From a virus, in IMG/VR virus record IMGVR_UViG_3300044609_000483, positions 1 to 64,000 of that record: a stretch of DNA of 64,000 bases; one strand, written 5' to 3'. The first letter of the stretch is position 1; each line of letters begins with the position of its first letter. The notes under the pieces were generated by a model that did no database searches, was not told the origin of the DNA, and worked only from the letters and a program-made list of their open reading frames with translations. Shown here piece after piece: positions 42,140 to 52,400 of this stretch. Position numbers and translations under genes: made by a program.

Positions 42140-42858
42140 TATTTTAATTCTTTTAATTTTTTTATAGTGTCAATCAAAACATTAACATCTTTCTCACAAT
42201 ATTCTGAGATTGCCTCTAATTTATTTTCATTCCAGTATGCATGATGTACTTTATCTCCGGTTACTTCACCGTCTTTTGGTGTTGGTATGTCAAGACAAGT
42301 ACACATAAGATCTAAAGAACCAATTGAGGTATATGATCCGTATTGCCATATTTCTTTAGTATCAATCGCCTTTACTTCCCAAGGTTTTGTATCGTAAGAA
42401 GGTAGAATCTTTGAAGGCATAATTCCATTTATAATCATTCGTTTTGCCAACATAGGTATGTCAAAGTTTTTAAGGTTGTGACCACAAAGATAAAAATCCA
42501 ACTTGTGACATCTATCTAAAAGATTTCTTACATCACTTAAAAGTTTTTTTTCATCATCACCAGAAAAAGTTTGTTTTTTAATGTCACCATTATCCATAAC
42601 AAACGCCATAGAAACACATACAATTTTTGCAAACTCTGGAACTAAAGCGGCTCTTTTTACAAACACCGTATTTTTTAATTGATTTTCATCTTGGTTGTTT
42701 AAATTATCTTCAGGAAATCTTTTTAGGAACCAATCAAAATATTTTTCAAATTGACTTGCAACTCCTGGATTATTTTCTTGACAATTTTCCCAGTCCTTAC
42801 ATCCACCAACTGTTTCTATATCAAGAAACAAAATTTTTGTTATAGGTATATTAATCAT
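42139..42858 (-). CDS. 3'-5' exonuclease, DNA polymerase B exo-like, 239 aa
   Basis: DEDD nuclease: Exo I motif ILFLDIETVGG (9-19; D13, E15), Exo II HNLKNFDIPMLAKRM (about 146-160), Exo III YCEKDVNVLIDTI (about 219-231, DEDDy type). It resembles the PolB exonuclease-like family that is detached from a polymerase. It removes 3' mismatches or degrades single strands; a role in phage replication or repair is plausible. It overlaps dut by 1 nt. Confidence 0.8.
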   Translation of the reverse strand: MINIPITKILFLDIETVGGCKDWENCQENNPGVASQFEKYFDWFLKRFPEDNLNNQDENQLKNTVFVKRAALVPEFAKIVCVSMAFVMDNGDIKKQTFSGDDEKKLLSDVRNLLDRCHKLDFYLCGHNLKNFDIPMLAKRMIINGIMPSKILPSYDTKPWEVKAIDTKEIWQYGSYTSIGSLDLMCTCLDIPTPKDGEVTGDKVHHAYWNENKLEAISEYCEKDVNVLIDTIKKLKELK

Positions 42859-42861
42859 AAA

Positions 42862-44076
42862 TTATTTTATTAAAGATTTGTAAAAAGATGCACGTTCGGC
42901 CGTCACAAAATTAAGATTATATTTAACACTTACTGTTTCATACAACCTCTCACCAAGATCAACAATCATATTTGGATTGTCAACCAATTTCTTAATATTT
43001 TTTGCCCAATCACTATGGTTGTTATTTTCATTAACTAATAAAGCGTTACCGTCGGTAAATTGACCTTTATCTAGTGCGTGTTTTAAATCAATGGTATATG
43101 GACCAACATTTGAAGCGATTAATGCTTTTTTATAGAACCCAGCCTCAATAACTTTTAATTGTGATTTCATTCTATTAAAGATGTGATTTTTAATAGGAGC
43201 TAGTGATATATCAAACTTGGAATAGTTTTTTGCGTATGAGCTTACAGGACGAGTCCAAACACGAACATAATTTTCATTTTCAACACCAGAGTAATCATTC
43301 TCAACAAAAGTATTAAGATAATCTTTATATGTTGGTGTTATTATTTTGTAATCATTAGTAAATATTTGTTCATATTTAACCCAAACGGTTTCTTCAGGTT
43401 TAATAGGTCTTTGAGTTTTTTCTCCTGTTTGTTGATTTATTTCGGTAACGGTACCTCTTATATCAAACCCACAAAGATAAAATTGTAACTTATCTTGTTG
43501 TTGTGATAGTTTTGAAACTGTTCCATCAAGTAATTTTAAATCGTGTAAATGTGATGAACCACCTAACCAACCAACTCTAATTTTTTCTGAAGGTAATGTT
43601 GGTTCATTAAACTGTGGATCATTCGGGTCGATTGCATTTGGCAAAACAATTACATTTTTATTAAATTTTCTTATTTCATTGGCAAAAATTTCTGTTGTTG
43701 TAATAACATAATCGGCAACTTTTAAATTTGCAACAATTTTTTCGTATAATTTATTTTGAATAATTAATTGGTGAATCGGGTGTTCTTTTGTTGGTAACCA
43801 ATAATCATCTATATCACCAACAACAACAATTCCCATAGCTTGTAATTGCTTAATAAGTATAGGTGTGTTATCGTAATCAGACCCAATTGTTCTATGGAAA
43901 TGTACAATTTGATATTTTTTCCAAAAATTAATGTCGTTTACATTTGGTTGATACTCAATATCCACATGGAAATCATCTGGATACATATTCTGTAATTTAA
44001 TGTGGGGGTCAGTTGACCTAAATTTACCAACACCTGATTGGTCTGAAGGGAGTACTAGTACATTGATTTTTTCCAT
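42862..44076 (-). CDS. GT4-like glycosyltransferase, 404 aa
   Basis: GT-B type. The N-terminal half has VDIEYQPNVNDINFWKKYQI and DIDDYWLPTKEHPIHQLIIQ. ATEIFANEIRKFNKN-like text (VITTTEIFANEIRKFNK) and VIVLPNAIDPNDPQF mark the domain linker, VRVGWLGGSSHLHDL (about 187-201) the nucleotide-sugar binding start, and FDISLAPIKNHIFNRMKSQL the C-terminal donor site with a Lys-x-x-E (KVIEAGFYKKALIASNVGPY). Likely adds a sugar from a nucleotide donor. It heads the minus-strand glyco-island after a terminator gap. Confidence 0.8.
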   Translation of the reverse strand: MEKINVLVLPSDQSGVGKFRSTDPHIKLQNMYPDDFHVDIEYQPNVNDINFWKKYQIVHFHRTIGSDYDNTPILIKQLQAMGIVVVGDIDDYWLPTKEHPIHQLIIQNKLYEKIVANLKVADYVITTTEIFANEIRKFNKNVIVLPNAIDPNDPQFNEPTLPSEKIRVGWLGGSSHLHDLKLLDGTVSKLSQQQDKLQFYLCGFDIRGTVTEINQQTGEKTQRPIKPEETVWVKYEQIFTNDYKIITPTYKDYLNTFVENDYSGVENENYVRVWTRPVSSYAKNYSKFDISLAPIKNHIFNRMKSQLKVIEAGFYKKALIASNVGPYTIDLKHALDKGQFTDGNALLVNENNNHSDWAKNIKKLVDNPNMIVDLGERLYETVSVKYNLNFVTAERASFYKSLIK

Positions 44077-44122
44077 ATAAGGAAAAGATACTTAAATATT
44101 GTAAAAATATCAACCCATAAAA

Positions 44123-44154
44123 TAAAAAAATCCCAAACTCAAAGAGAATGGGAT
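44123..44154 (-). terminator. Rho-independent terminator (minus strand)
   Basis: On the minus strand ATCCCATTCTC-TTT-GAGTTTGGGAT folds to a hairpin with an internal bulge, followed by TTTTTTT. It ends the 47100-44174 gene group ahead of the glyco-island. Confidence 0.8.
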
Positions 44155-44173
44155 AAATTAATTTTAAGTAAAT

Positions 44174-44809
44174 TTATTTAGCAACTTTCTTAACACTTGT
44201 TAATTTACCCTCAAACAAATGTTGCCCTACTTTAAATTTAAAAAGTTCGTTACTGTTTGATGTTGACTCAATTAAAAGACCATTCTCTCTTAACACATCC
44301 TGAACAGTTTCTCTTACAATACTTTTAATATCATCAGCATTAATAGAATTAAGTGATAAATTTTGTGGTTGTTGTTTTTTAACCGTAGTATTTTCTATTA
44401 AACTACCATTTGGTTTTGTATTCATTAATCTAGACGCTCTTTCTATCAAATCATTAGACAATGTTGCACTTGTATTAACTCCCATAGTTGGTTGTTGTAT
44501 TGGGTGTTCCATCATTAATCTTTTTATTTCATCCGGCAATCTAGAGTTTTTAATTGCGTCCGTAGTAGGAGATCCAACAGGTTTAGTATTTTCTCTTGGT
44601 AATTCAGATAAATAAGGTTGTTGTGTTTGTTCCGATTCTTGTAAATATTCTTGGGGAACGTTATATTTTGCGTTAACTGGTCGATACTCCTCAACCACAG
44701 GACGGTCCATATTCATAGAACCTCCATTTCCTCTACCCATTTCGTTATGTTTTTCCATAATTTTTTTGGATATCATTAATTTTTGTAATAATTGGTCTTC
44801 GTTATTCAT
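44174..44809 (-). CDS. Unknown polar protein with conserved C-terminal motif, 211 aa
   Basis: The N-terminal 150 residues look disordered (Gln, Asn, Pro, Glu-rich), with a short helix RLPDEIKRLMMEHPIQQPT near 91-109. The last 60 residues are structured: ADDIKSIVRETVQDVLRENG then FKFKVGQHLFEGKLTSVKKV. The latter is a small beta element I recall from many T4-type phages of Bacteroidota without a named function. It is last gene of the 47100-44174 group, directly before the terminator. Confidence 0.55.
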   Translation of the reverse strand: MNNEDQLLQKLMISKKIMEKHNEMGRGNGGSMNMDRPVVEEYRPVNAKYNVPQEYLQESEQTQQPYLSELPRENTKPVGSPTTDAIKNSRLPDEIKRLMMEHPIQQPTMGVNTSATLSNDLIERASRLMNTKPNGSLIENTTVKKQQPQNLSLNSINADDIKSIVRETVQDVLRENGLLIESTSNSNELFKFKVGQHLFEGKLTSVKKVAK

Positions 44810-44813
44810 ATAA

Positions 44814-45194
44814 TTAAAATACTGCGTTTATAATGACTTTAGTCATACTTTTATCACCAGACGGATTATAATTTGGTCTTGCCTCATTAAATGTCTCGGT
44901 TGTTGGTTTAAAAGTAATTACCTTGTCTACTCTAAATAATCTCCAACTAGGTAGAGGTTTTTTACCAAGATAAGCCCTGTGAGAAGCCCCTTCTAAATCC
45001 CACGCCCGTAAAACTGGATTACCTGCTTTACTATAACCAAAACAAACCGGCTCAACAATTCTTAATCCTTTTCCCCCTGGTTCATCTCCTTCATAATAAA
45101 CAATAACACGCTGCCTTTTCTTAATAGCGTCTACAATATTATTTATTGAAGCTATTTCAAGAATAAGTTTATTATAGTTATTGTAAAGTTTCAT
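44814..45194 (-). CDS. WYL-domain-like protein, 126 aa
   Basis: Pattern of a WYL-like ligand-binding beta barrel: DAIKKRQRVIVYYEGDE (about 22-38), RIVEPVCFGYSKAGNPVLRAW (about 46-66; EP.x.G...G...LRA), and WRLFRVDKVITFKPT (about 83-97). WYL proteins bind nucleic acid or nucleotides and often sense them; phage stand-alone forms are common. It starts at the stop codon of the 95-aa gene. N-terminal MKLYNNYNKLILE|I is only a weak gp21-like site. Confidence 0.6.
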   Translation of the reverse strand: MKLYNNYNKLILEIASINNIVDAIKKRQRVIVYYEGDEPGGKGLRIVEPVCFGYSKAGNPVLRAWDLEGASHRAYLGKKPLPSWRLFRVDKVITFKPTTETFNEARPNYNPSGDKSMTKVIINAVF

Positions 45195-45481
45195 TATGCC
45201 GATGGAGTGGTATAAGGTTTGTCTATTTGATATTCGTTAATTTTAATTTCATTAATTCTTTCTAATGTATCAACAGAAGAACCTCCATTCGCGGTATCTA
45301 AGAAAATACCGGTACCTTTACCAAACTCATCACCATCACCAAGAGCGTCAGGATTTGTTGCTGAATATTTATTTTGTTCTTTATAATCATTCTTTGGAAA
45401 TAATTTTTTTCTTTGCTCTTCACCAATTTGACCTAAATCATTCATTGGTTGACTAAAATCTAATCTTTCACTAGTTGCCAT
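45194..45481 (-). CDS. Unknown 95-aa protein
   Basis: Gln/Asn/Gly-rich, probably extended (EFGKGTGIFLDTANGGSSVD). No domain recognised. Encoded 1 nt after the preceding gene's stop and overlapping the WYL-like gene by 1 nt. Conserved position in a tight cluster argues for a real gene; role unknown, perhaps virion-associated. Confidence 0.6.
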   Translation of the reverse strand: MATSERLDFSQPMNDLGQIGEEQRKKLFPKNDYKEQNKYSATNPDALGDGDEFGKGTGIFLDTANGGSSVDTLERINEIKINEYQIDKPYTTPSA

Positions 45482-45482
45482 T

Positions 45483-45953
45483 TTAAAGTAGTTTTTGCAT
45501 TATTTTGTTTATTTTTTTAAGGTTTTCAGTGATTTTTATATCATCCGTAAACTTACTATGTTCTTTAGATGGTCTATTCATATCTGCTAACCAACCCATA
45601 TCGTCATATACTTTACCATCAATTGGTTCTGGCATATGTTCAGTTTCAATCCTTTTTGTGAACGAATCCCCATTTCTCATACTCTCTAAGGTCCTATCGG
45701 TCCAACTTTTCATATAATCCGCACCATTTAAAATATATGGAGCGTCTTTTCCGTCCCCAGAATAATTATCAAACCAATTTTTAATCCTCCCTAATTGTTG
45801 GTAAGTAACATACCCAGTATCTCTTAATTCTTGGTTTCTTTTATGTCCTTCAATCGAGGTGTCAGAATTAGGTAAGTGGTTAAAACAAATCCCTAAGTAT
45901 TCAACTATCTCCTTTGGTAGATAAATAACTTGTCCATATAAATCTTTATTCAC
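45483..45953 (-). CDS. Unknown 156-aa protein
   Basis: Mixed helix and aromatic-rich segments: VIYLPKEIVEYLGICFNHLP (about 9-28), then YQQLGRIKNWFDNY and GADYMKSWTDRTLESMRNG. No motif I can name. It overlaps the 384-aa gene by 8 nt, so translation is coupled. A helical C-terminus (ITENLKKINKIMQKLL) could mediate assembly. Confidence 0.6.
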   Translation of the reverse strand: MNKDLYGQVIYLPKEIVEYLGICFNHLPNSDTSIEGHKRNQELRDTGYVTYQQLGRIKNWFDNYSGDGKDAPYILNGADYMKSWTDRTLESMRNGDSFTKRIETEHMPEPIDGKVYDDMGWLADMNRPSKEHSKFTDDIKITENLKKINKIMQKLL

Positions 45954-47100
45954 CTTCTTTTAAATGTTTTATTAATTTATTTAAATCAATACCTTCTTTT
46001 TCTGCAATTTTCTTAATTGATTCTATATTTCTTAAAAGTATTTTACTTATTGGGGATTCATCGTCTTCATCAGAATCTTTTTTTACAACATCCTCAGATT
46101 TTTTCTTTTTATCCAATAAGATTTCATCAATCATTTTTTTCATCTTATCTTTTCTAAGTTCGTTGATTCTCATTTTAACATCACAATCCTCACACTCACC
46201 ATGTTTTTTTTCTTGTTTAAGTTCTACATCAAGTTCAGGGTCGTAACCAAAACTCATACATCTTTCATATCTTTCAAACGGATCTTTTACCCCCAACTCT
46301 TCAAAAACCTCTAAACATTCATTAAATGAGTTTACATTTTCCATTTCCGCATACCCATAAGTGTCGGAGTAATTTTCTTCCTCTAATGGTGTTTTATTTT
46401 CTTTTGATTCCCCATAAAATATTCTAGCTCTTTGAGGGAACATACCGGTAGCGTTTCTAATTAATGCGGCTCTCTGGTCTTGTGTCCATTGAGTGTGTTG
46501 TCCCATATCTAAAATTGGTATGTTTGAAGAAGAAAAACTTCCATCCGCATCAACAAATTCATCTAATTCACCACCTTCTTTTTCTTTCTTTTTATATTTT
46601 TCAGGTATTTTACTATTTAATCTAATACCCGCTTTATCCGCTAATGAAATTATAAATGGAGTTGCAATTGTTGATCCTGGAACCAATTGAAAAACAATAA
46701 TTGGTATTAATTTTAAAATATCTTTTGATTGTGATTTAATAAAATCAACGTCCTCTTTATCTAATTTAAAATCACCCCCTTTAACAAATGAGGTTATTGA
46801 TTTTGAAAGTATCTTCCCTAATAATTTTGTTTCAACCACCTCATCTTTAGTTGAGGAAACTAATTTTTTTAAATTTTTAGTTATAGAATCTAAACTTATT
46901 TTTCTACTATCTTTAAGGGTTTTTGAAATAAAATTTTTAACATTTTTTTCTTCTTTTTTAGGGAAGTCCATTTTGTTATCTTCTTTCTTTGCCTCATTTA
47001 AATTTTCAGATACAGAATAATGCAAAGATATTTTATTCCCCCTATCCTTTAAAAAGAAATAATATGGTTTATTAAAATATTCTTTTTCAAACTCAATCAT
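45946..47100 (-). CDS. Unknown virion-associated candidate with gp21-type site, 384 aa
   Basis: The N-terminal 36 residues end in ENLNE|AKKED, a gp21-type site. Residues about 125-165 carry hydrophobic segments (LIPIIVFQLVPGSTIATPFI) followed by IPEKYKKKEKEGGE. This faintly recalls the LETM1 motif, but too weakly to assign. Residues 200-260 are polar with a QAR/FPQRARIFYGES run. It ends in a Lys/Glu-rich helix. Two Cys pairs (ECEDCD) occur at about 302-307. It is the first gene of the minus cluster, sharing a divergent promoter region with 47153. Confidence 0.5.
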   Translation of the reverse strand: MIEFEKEYFNKPYYFFLKDRGNKISLHYSVSENLNEAKKEDNKMDFPKKEEKNVKNFISKTLKDSRKISLDSITKNLKKLVSSTKDEVVETKLLGKILSKSITSFVKGGDFKLDKEDVDFIKSQSKDILKLIPIIVFQLVPGSTIATPFIISLADKAGIRLNSKIPEKYKKKEKEGGELDEFVDADGSFSSSNIPILDMGQHTQWTQDQRAALIRNATGMFPQRARIFYGESKENKTPLEEENYSDTYGYAEMENVNSFNECLEVFEELGVKDPFERYERCMSFGYDPELDVELKQEKKHGECEDCDVKMRINELRKDKMKKMIDEILLDKKKKSEDVVKKDSDEDDESPISKILLRNIESIKKIAEKEGIDLNKLIKHLKEGE

Positions 47101-47114
47101 AAACAGTTTTTCAT

Positions 47115-47123
47115 ATAAATACT
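47115..47123 (-). promoter_or_regulatory. Late-type box AGTATTTAT (minus strand)
   Basis: Box 14 nt upstream of the ATG at 47100, in a 52-nt intergenic region with an opposing box. Confidence 0.45.
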
Positions 47124-47132
47124 TTGATTTGT

Positions 47133-47141
47133 TGTATTTAT
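47133..47141 (+). promoter_or_regulatory. Late-type box TGTATTTAT
   Basis: Box 11 nt upstream of the ATG at 47153; divergent partner of the minus box nine bases away. Confidence 0.45.
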
Positions 47142-47152
47142 AAATAAAAAGT

Positions 47153-49339
47153 ATGGCACAACAAAATATTAACCAATACGTTTATAAAAAATATAATCTT
47201 AATATGATTTCTGATAGTATGGACATGTCCCTAACTTCAGATGAAAGGGATTATTATGAGGAGGTTATATTTTCACCATATTTAATTGCAGAAACATATG
47301 GTAATAAGTTACCGGTATACTTTGATATTGATAACCCATTAACCGCACAGGATTTAACATTAACATATAAAAATTTTAACCCAAACAATATATTTGTTTC
47401 CCAAAATTATTATAACCCAAAAAAAGAAAATTTTTGTAATTATTCGGCATCAACCGTTTGTGATATTGGGTTAACAGGTATTGATAATGGTTTGGTTAAT
47501 AAAATGTCTGGAGAAGAATTATTTTTTACAAATGGTTTATTTGACGACACCGTTAAATTTGATAGGTTACACGTTGATAGAAGGTTAAAGTTAATACAAG
47601 TAACTGGTTATACTGGTGAATATAATAAATTTTCTGGTATATCTAATTATACCTTATATGAGGTTGTTAGTAAGATAGACCCAACCGCAGGTAAATACCA
47701 CGAATTGTATGGTGGGTTCTATCAGGGATTTTATAAACTTTTTGGTTATGATTATGAAATTTTACCGGAAAGAATAAATAAAGGTTGGTCTGTTGAAATG
47801 GTTTTAAAACCAAGATTCTGCGATGAGTTTGGTCCCTCAACTGGAGAAACAACTTTAAATTTAATTTATCCTGAAAACAAAAATACTTTTTTTTATTTGG
47901 GGACTAGGGCGGAAAATAAGTTTTATCATTACGCCGATGGAACACCAAATTGTTTTACCGGTTATACTAGAGTTACCACCCCTTTATCCAATTGTTTACA
48001 AACTTGCGCTTGTTGTAATGAAACTATAACAAATAGTAGATGTATTTTTGTGTATCCCCCAAGATCTATAAATGGTCAATATGACCCTCATTTAAATTAT
48101 GGTTGTGACAAATGTGGTGGGTTAACTGAAAAAAAATTAACTTGTGGGTGTGGATGTGGAGACTCCGCTTGTTTAACTTGTGGGTGGGAATGTTTTAATC
48201 ACCCTTGTGTAACAATAATACCCCCAACACCTACACCAACACCTACACCAAGTCCAATACCAACTTGTGATCACATTGTTCCGGTTTGTACTCCAAGTTG
48301 TGCTGTTTGCGATACTTGTTTGGATTGTTTGGATTGCACCCCAACAGGTTACACTTCAATTGAGGATACTTGTGAGAAAGACCCTTTATATGATTCTATG
48401 TCAAATAATATTTCATTTAAATTATGTGGAGACCCTAAAAATCCTGGTATTGGAATTAAAGTTCTTAAGTTTACCGGAGATTGTATTACAACAGGAACCA
48501 CAATAACAGGTCAAACATTTGTTACAGGTTATACAATACAAGAATGGTGTACTCCTCCAATATACTCTTATTGTGAAAATATTAATCCAGAATTTTTAAA
48601 TTTAGAACATTGGTTTTTACTTGATGTTGTATGGGAAAGATATTCATATTTGGACAATTGTGACTTATGGTACAGAGGTGGGTTAGGTAATATTACAAAA
48701 ACAGAACCTTTAGAAAGTTTGGCAAACAATTCCGTTGAACTAATTAAACCTCCTTATACTAATGGGTTAAAAATAGAATTAAGTGTTGATATTGTTAACC
48801 TTAATTATAGTTGGATTGAAGATAAAAAATTTAGGGATGGTAGATTAAAAATATATGTTAACGGTAAACTACATTATACAATTGAGGACTTTGAGGAAGT
48901 GATACCAAGAGCTTTAAATACCGATAAAGAAAAACAATTAGGGGTTCCTTTTAATATATCTTGGGGAGGGGGAACTCAGGGTCTTCACGAAAATTTAACA
49001 TTTTCTTCTTGTACCCTTCCTTATAGTAATTATATTCAAGACCCAGAGTGTTTTCCAACATCAATTTTGTCCGGAACATCATTATCCGGATTAACAACAA
49101 ATATTTTATTAGAAAAAGAATTTGGGGGTACTTTTGAAGGTGGTATTTCACAATTTAGAATGTATGTTGAACCAATAAATGCTTCAGAAATAAGACACAA
49201 CTTTAATTTATTAAAGGAAAAATTTAGGATGTTTAACCCATTTTGTCCTGATTGTGATATAGTAGTTTGTGAACCAAATGATTTTACTTACACTATTGGG
49301 GGACATACCACAACCACCACAACAAGTTTTTTAATTTAG
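47153..49339 (+). CDS. Cys-rich virion structural protein with Pro-Thr linker, 728 aa
   Basis: Large beta-rich protein without signal peptide. Residues about 284-410 are unusually rich in Cys (CACCNETITNSRCIFVYPP; then CDKCGGLTEKKLTCGCGCGD), in pairs that could bind metal or form disulphides. Between the Cys blocks lies a Pro-Thr linker PTPTPTPTPSPIPT (about 355-375). The C-terminal third has a LamG/concanavalin-like feel (GRLKIYVNGKLHYTIEDFEE; GGISQFRMYVEP). Likely a tail-fibre or whisker component of the fibre region that starts here. The Cys content and linker are its most unusual features. Confidence 0.55.
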   Translation: MAQQNINQYVYKKYNLNMISDSMDMSLTSDERDYYEEVIFSPYLIAETYGNKLPVYFDIDNPLTAQDLTLTYKNFNPNNIFVSQNYYNPKKENFCNYSASTVCDIGLTGIDNGLVNKMSGEELFFTNGLFDDTVKFDRLHVDRRLKLIQVTGYTGEYNKFSGISNYTLYEVVSKIDPTAGKYHELYGGFYQGFYKLFGYDYEILPERINKGWSVEMVLKPRFCDEFGPSTGETTLNLIYPENKNTFFYLGTRAENKFYHYADGTPNCFTGYTRVTTPLSNCLQTCACCNETITNSRCIFVYPPRSINGQYDPHLNYGCDKCGGLTEKKLTCGCGCGDSACLTCGWECFNHPCVTIIPPTPTPTPTPSPIPTCDHIVPVCTPSCAVCDTCLDCLDCTPTGYTSIEDTCEKDPLYDSMSNNISFKLCGDPKNPGIGIKVLKFTGDCITTGTTITGQTFVTGYTIQEWCTPPIYSYCENINPEFLNLEHWFLLDVVWERYSYLDNCDLWYRGGLGNITKTEPLESLANNSVELIKPPYTNGLKIELSVDIVNLNYSWIEDKKFRDGRLKIYVNGKLHYTIEDFEEVIPRALNTDKEKQLGVPFNISWGGGTQGLHENLTFSSCTLPYSNYIQDPECFPTSILSGTSLSGLTTNILLEKEFGGTFEGGISQFRMYVEPINASEIRHNFNLLKEKFRMFNPFCPDCDIVVCEPNDFTYTIGGHTTTTTTSFLI

Positions 49340-49395
49340 TTACATATAAAATTTTCGTTTTTTTTTAGATTAATTCTTTATTTATCTTTTATTGA

Positions 49396-49404
49396 GATAT
49401 TTAT
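49396..49404 (+). promoter_or_regulatory. Late-type box GATATTTAT before long fibre
   Basis: Box 43 nt upstream of the ATG at 49448; leader is A-rich (AACAAACAAACAAA). Confidence 0.4.
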
Positions 49405-49447
49405 CAAATAAAAGAAATTAAATAAACATTAAAAACAAACAAACAAA

Positions 49448-52400
49448 ATGGCTTTTGTAATAATTAACGATTTAACTGGTGGAACTACATCTACCGTTAG
49501 ATGTTCACAAGGAAATTCAGCTGCTGCGGTGTATTCAACGGTAAGTGGAGGTAGAGGAAATACTTCCAATAATACTTACTCTATAATCGCCGGAGGAGCT
49601 TATAATAAATCAACCGGATATGGGTCAACCGTTGGTGGTGGTTCTTATAATAGTGCAATAGGTAGATATTCTGTAATCGCTGGTGGTTATTGTAATACCG
49701 CAAATGATACAAAATCAATTGTACTTGGTGGTGATAATAACGTTTCTAGATCTGGTTCTACGGTAACAGGAGGAGATAACAATACCGGTCTTGGGTGTGA
49801 TTCATTTATAGGTAATGGTGAATTTAATACAACTCTTGGTAATTATTCATCAGTTGTTGGTGGTTCTTATAATACCGCAGTTGGAACTAGAAGTGTTGTA
49901 CTTGGTGGTAGTAATATTATTGGTACTCAATCAAACACAGTATATGTGCCACAATTAAATGTTGATACTGTCGGGTCAACAACATCTCTAAATAATTTAG
50001 GAATAGATTTAAATGGAAACGTTGTTGTTGGTAATGATGTATTTGCAACAGGTCTTACTTTTAACAATAACACAGGTTTATTAACTTTGAATAATAACAA
50101 TGGTGTTAATCTAACAACTGGAGGATTTATTACTCAAGATGTATTTGCAACAGGTTTTACTTTTGACACTAACACTGGTTTATTAACTTTAGATAACAAC
50201 AATGGAGTTAGTTTAACAACTGGAGGATTTTTAACACAAGATATTTTTGTTACCGGAGGTACGTTAGATTATAATACACAAACATTAACATTAGATAATA
50301 ATGATGGTAGTAATGTTATTATTAATGGACTACAAGATTATTTCTTAACTGGTTTAACTTTTGATAATAGTGGATTCACATTAACGGCATCCGTTAACGA
50401 TGGTAATTCTTATAGTGTAAGTTTAGGTATTTTAGCAACCGACTTAGGTTTAACCGGAGGTACTTACAACCCTAATACTGGTGTTGTTACATTTACTAAT
50501 ACTTCTGGACAAACTGTTGACGTATCAGGTTTTACAACCGGATATACAGATGTTTTTTTAACTGGTGGAACTTTTGCCGCTGGAGATTTAACTTTAATAA
50601 ATACTGATGGTTCAACAGTAACAATCACAGGATTTACGGCATTAGATTCATATGTTACAGGAGGAACATATGATAACAATACGGGAACTTTAACGTTAGA
50701 TAGTCAAATACAATCTGTTTTAATAACCGGGTTTACAACAGGGTTTACGGACATTTATGTTACCGGAATGACTTTTGATACTCTTAATTATGATTTAACA
50801 ATAGAAAGAAATGACGGATTTACCGATACGGTTAATTTAGGTATACTTTCTTCAGATATGACAATTACTGGAGGTACTTATGACCTTAACAGTGGTACCG
50901 CAACATTTACAAATAGTAGTGGAGGAACATTTAATGTTACCGGTTTCTTAACTGGATACACAGATGTTTACGTAACTGGAGGATATTACACACCATCAAC
51001 AGGAACAATAACAATACAACAACAAAACGGTACTGTTAATATTTCTGGAATTGATGACGCAGTTATTATAGCGGGGACAGGAGGATCCTCAACAGTTAGA
51101 AAAAATAATAATAACAGTGCTTCGGGACAATATTCAACAGTAATTGGTGGTTATAATAACGTAGCAACACAGTATGGTGCTACTGTTGGTGGAGGTGTAT
51201 CCAACCTTGCAAACAGCGTTACCGATACAGTTGCGGGTGGTTATTTTAACTCTGCGACTGGTGCGTATTCATTTGTTGGTGGAGGTTATTCAAACCAAAC
51301 ACAAGGTTATATGTCAAGTATTGTTGGTGGTTGGGGTAATAAAACTTGTAATAATCAAGCTACTGTTGGTGGTGGGTGTTTTAACACATCATTAGGGGTT
51401 CAATCTTCAATTGGAGGTGGATGGAATAATACATCATTAGGGACTCAGTCATCAATTGGTGGTGGACTTTATAACATATCACTAGGGTGCTATTCATCAA
51501 TTGGTGGTGGTGGATATAATAAATCAACTTGCGTAAGCGCATCAATTGGTGGTGGTTACAGTAATACATCTTCTGGAGTATCAACAACAGTAAGTGGAGG
51601 TTACCGTAACGCAGCATCAATATGGAATTCAACAATTGGTGGTGGTGCGTGTAACACAACATTACCAACCGCTTGTGGGTCAGTGATTAGTGGGGGTAGA
51701 TTAAATACAACATCCGGTTTATATTCAATGATACTTGGTGGTTGTAATAATACCGCAGTTGGAACTAGAAGTGCAGTTGTTGGTGGTCAAAATATTATAT
51801 CAACTAATAACGACACTGTTTACGTACCATATTTAAATATTCAAACAGTAGGAGCAACAACTCCAGTTTCAAACTTAGCGGTTGATGGTTCAGGTAATGT
51901 TGTTGTTGGTTCGTCAACAACAGATTATTTCTTAACTGGTTTAACATTTGACACTAGTGGATTTACATTAACGGCATCCGTTAACGATGGTAACGATTAT
52001 ACGGTAAGTTTAGGGATTTTAGCAACTGACTTAGGTTTAACCGGAGGTACATATAATTCTAGTACAGGTGTTGTAACATTTACAAACACATCTGGACAAA
52101 CAGTTGATGTGTCAGGGTTTACAACTGGATACACTGATGTGTTCTTAACTGGTGGTACTTTTGCTGCTGGAGATTTAACTTTAACAAATACTGACGGATC
52201 AACAGTAACAATTACAGGATTCACAGATTACTATGTAACTGGTGGAACTTATTCTAATGGTTCAATAACATTAGATAGACAAAATGGTTCTGTTACAATA
52301 AATGGACTTTATACAGGTGGTACGGATACATTCTTAACCGGAGCTACTTATAGTGCGTCAACTGGAGAATTAACATTACTCCAAAATAATGGACAAGCCC

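Noticed and set aside
46540-46720. LETM1-like domain in the 384-aa protein
   Set aside because: Only one hydrophobic segment with a Pro resembles the family; the conserved pattern is incomplete.
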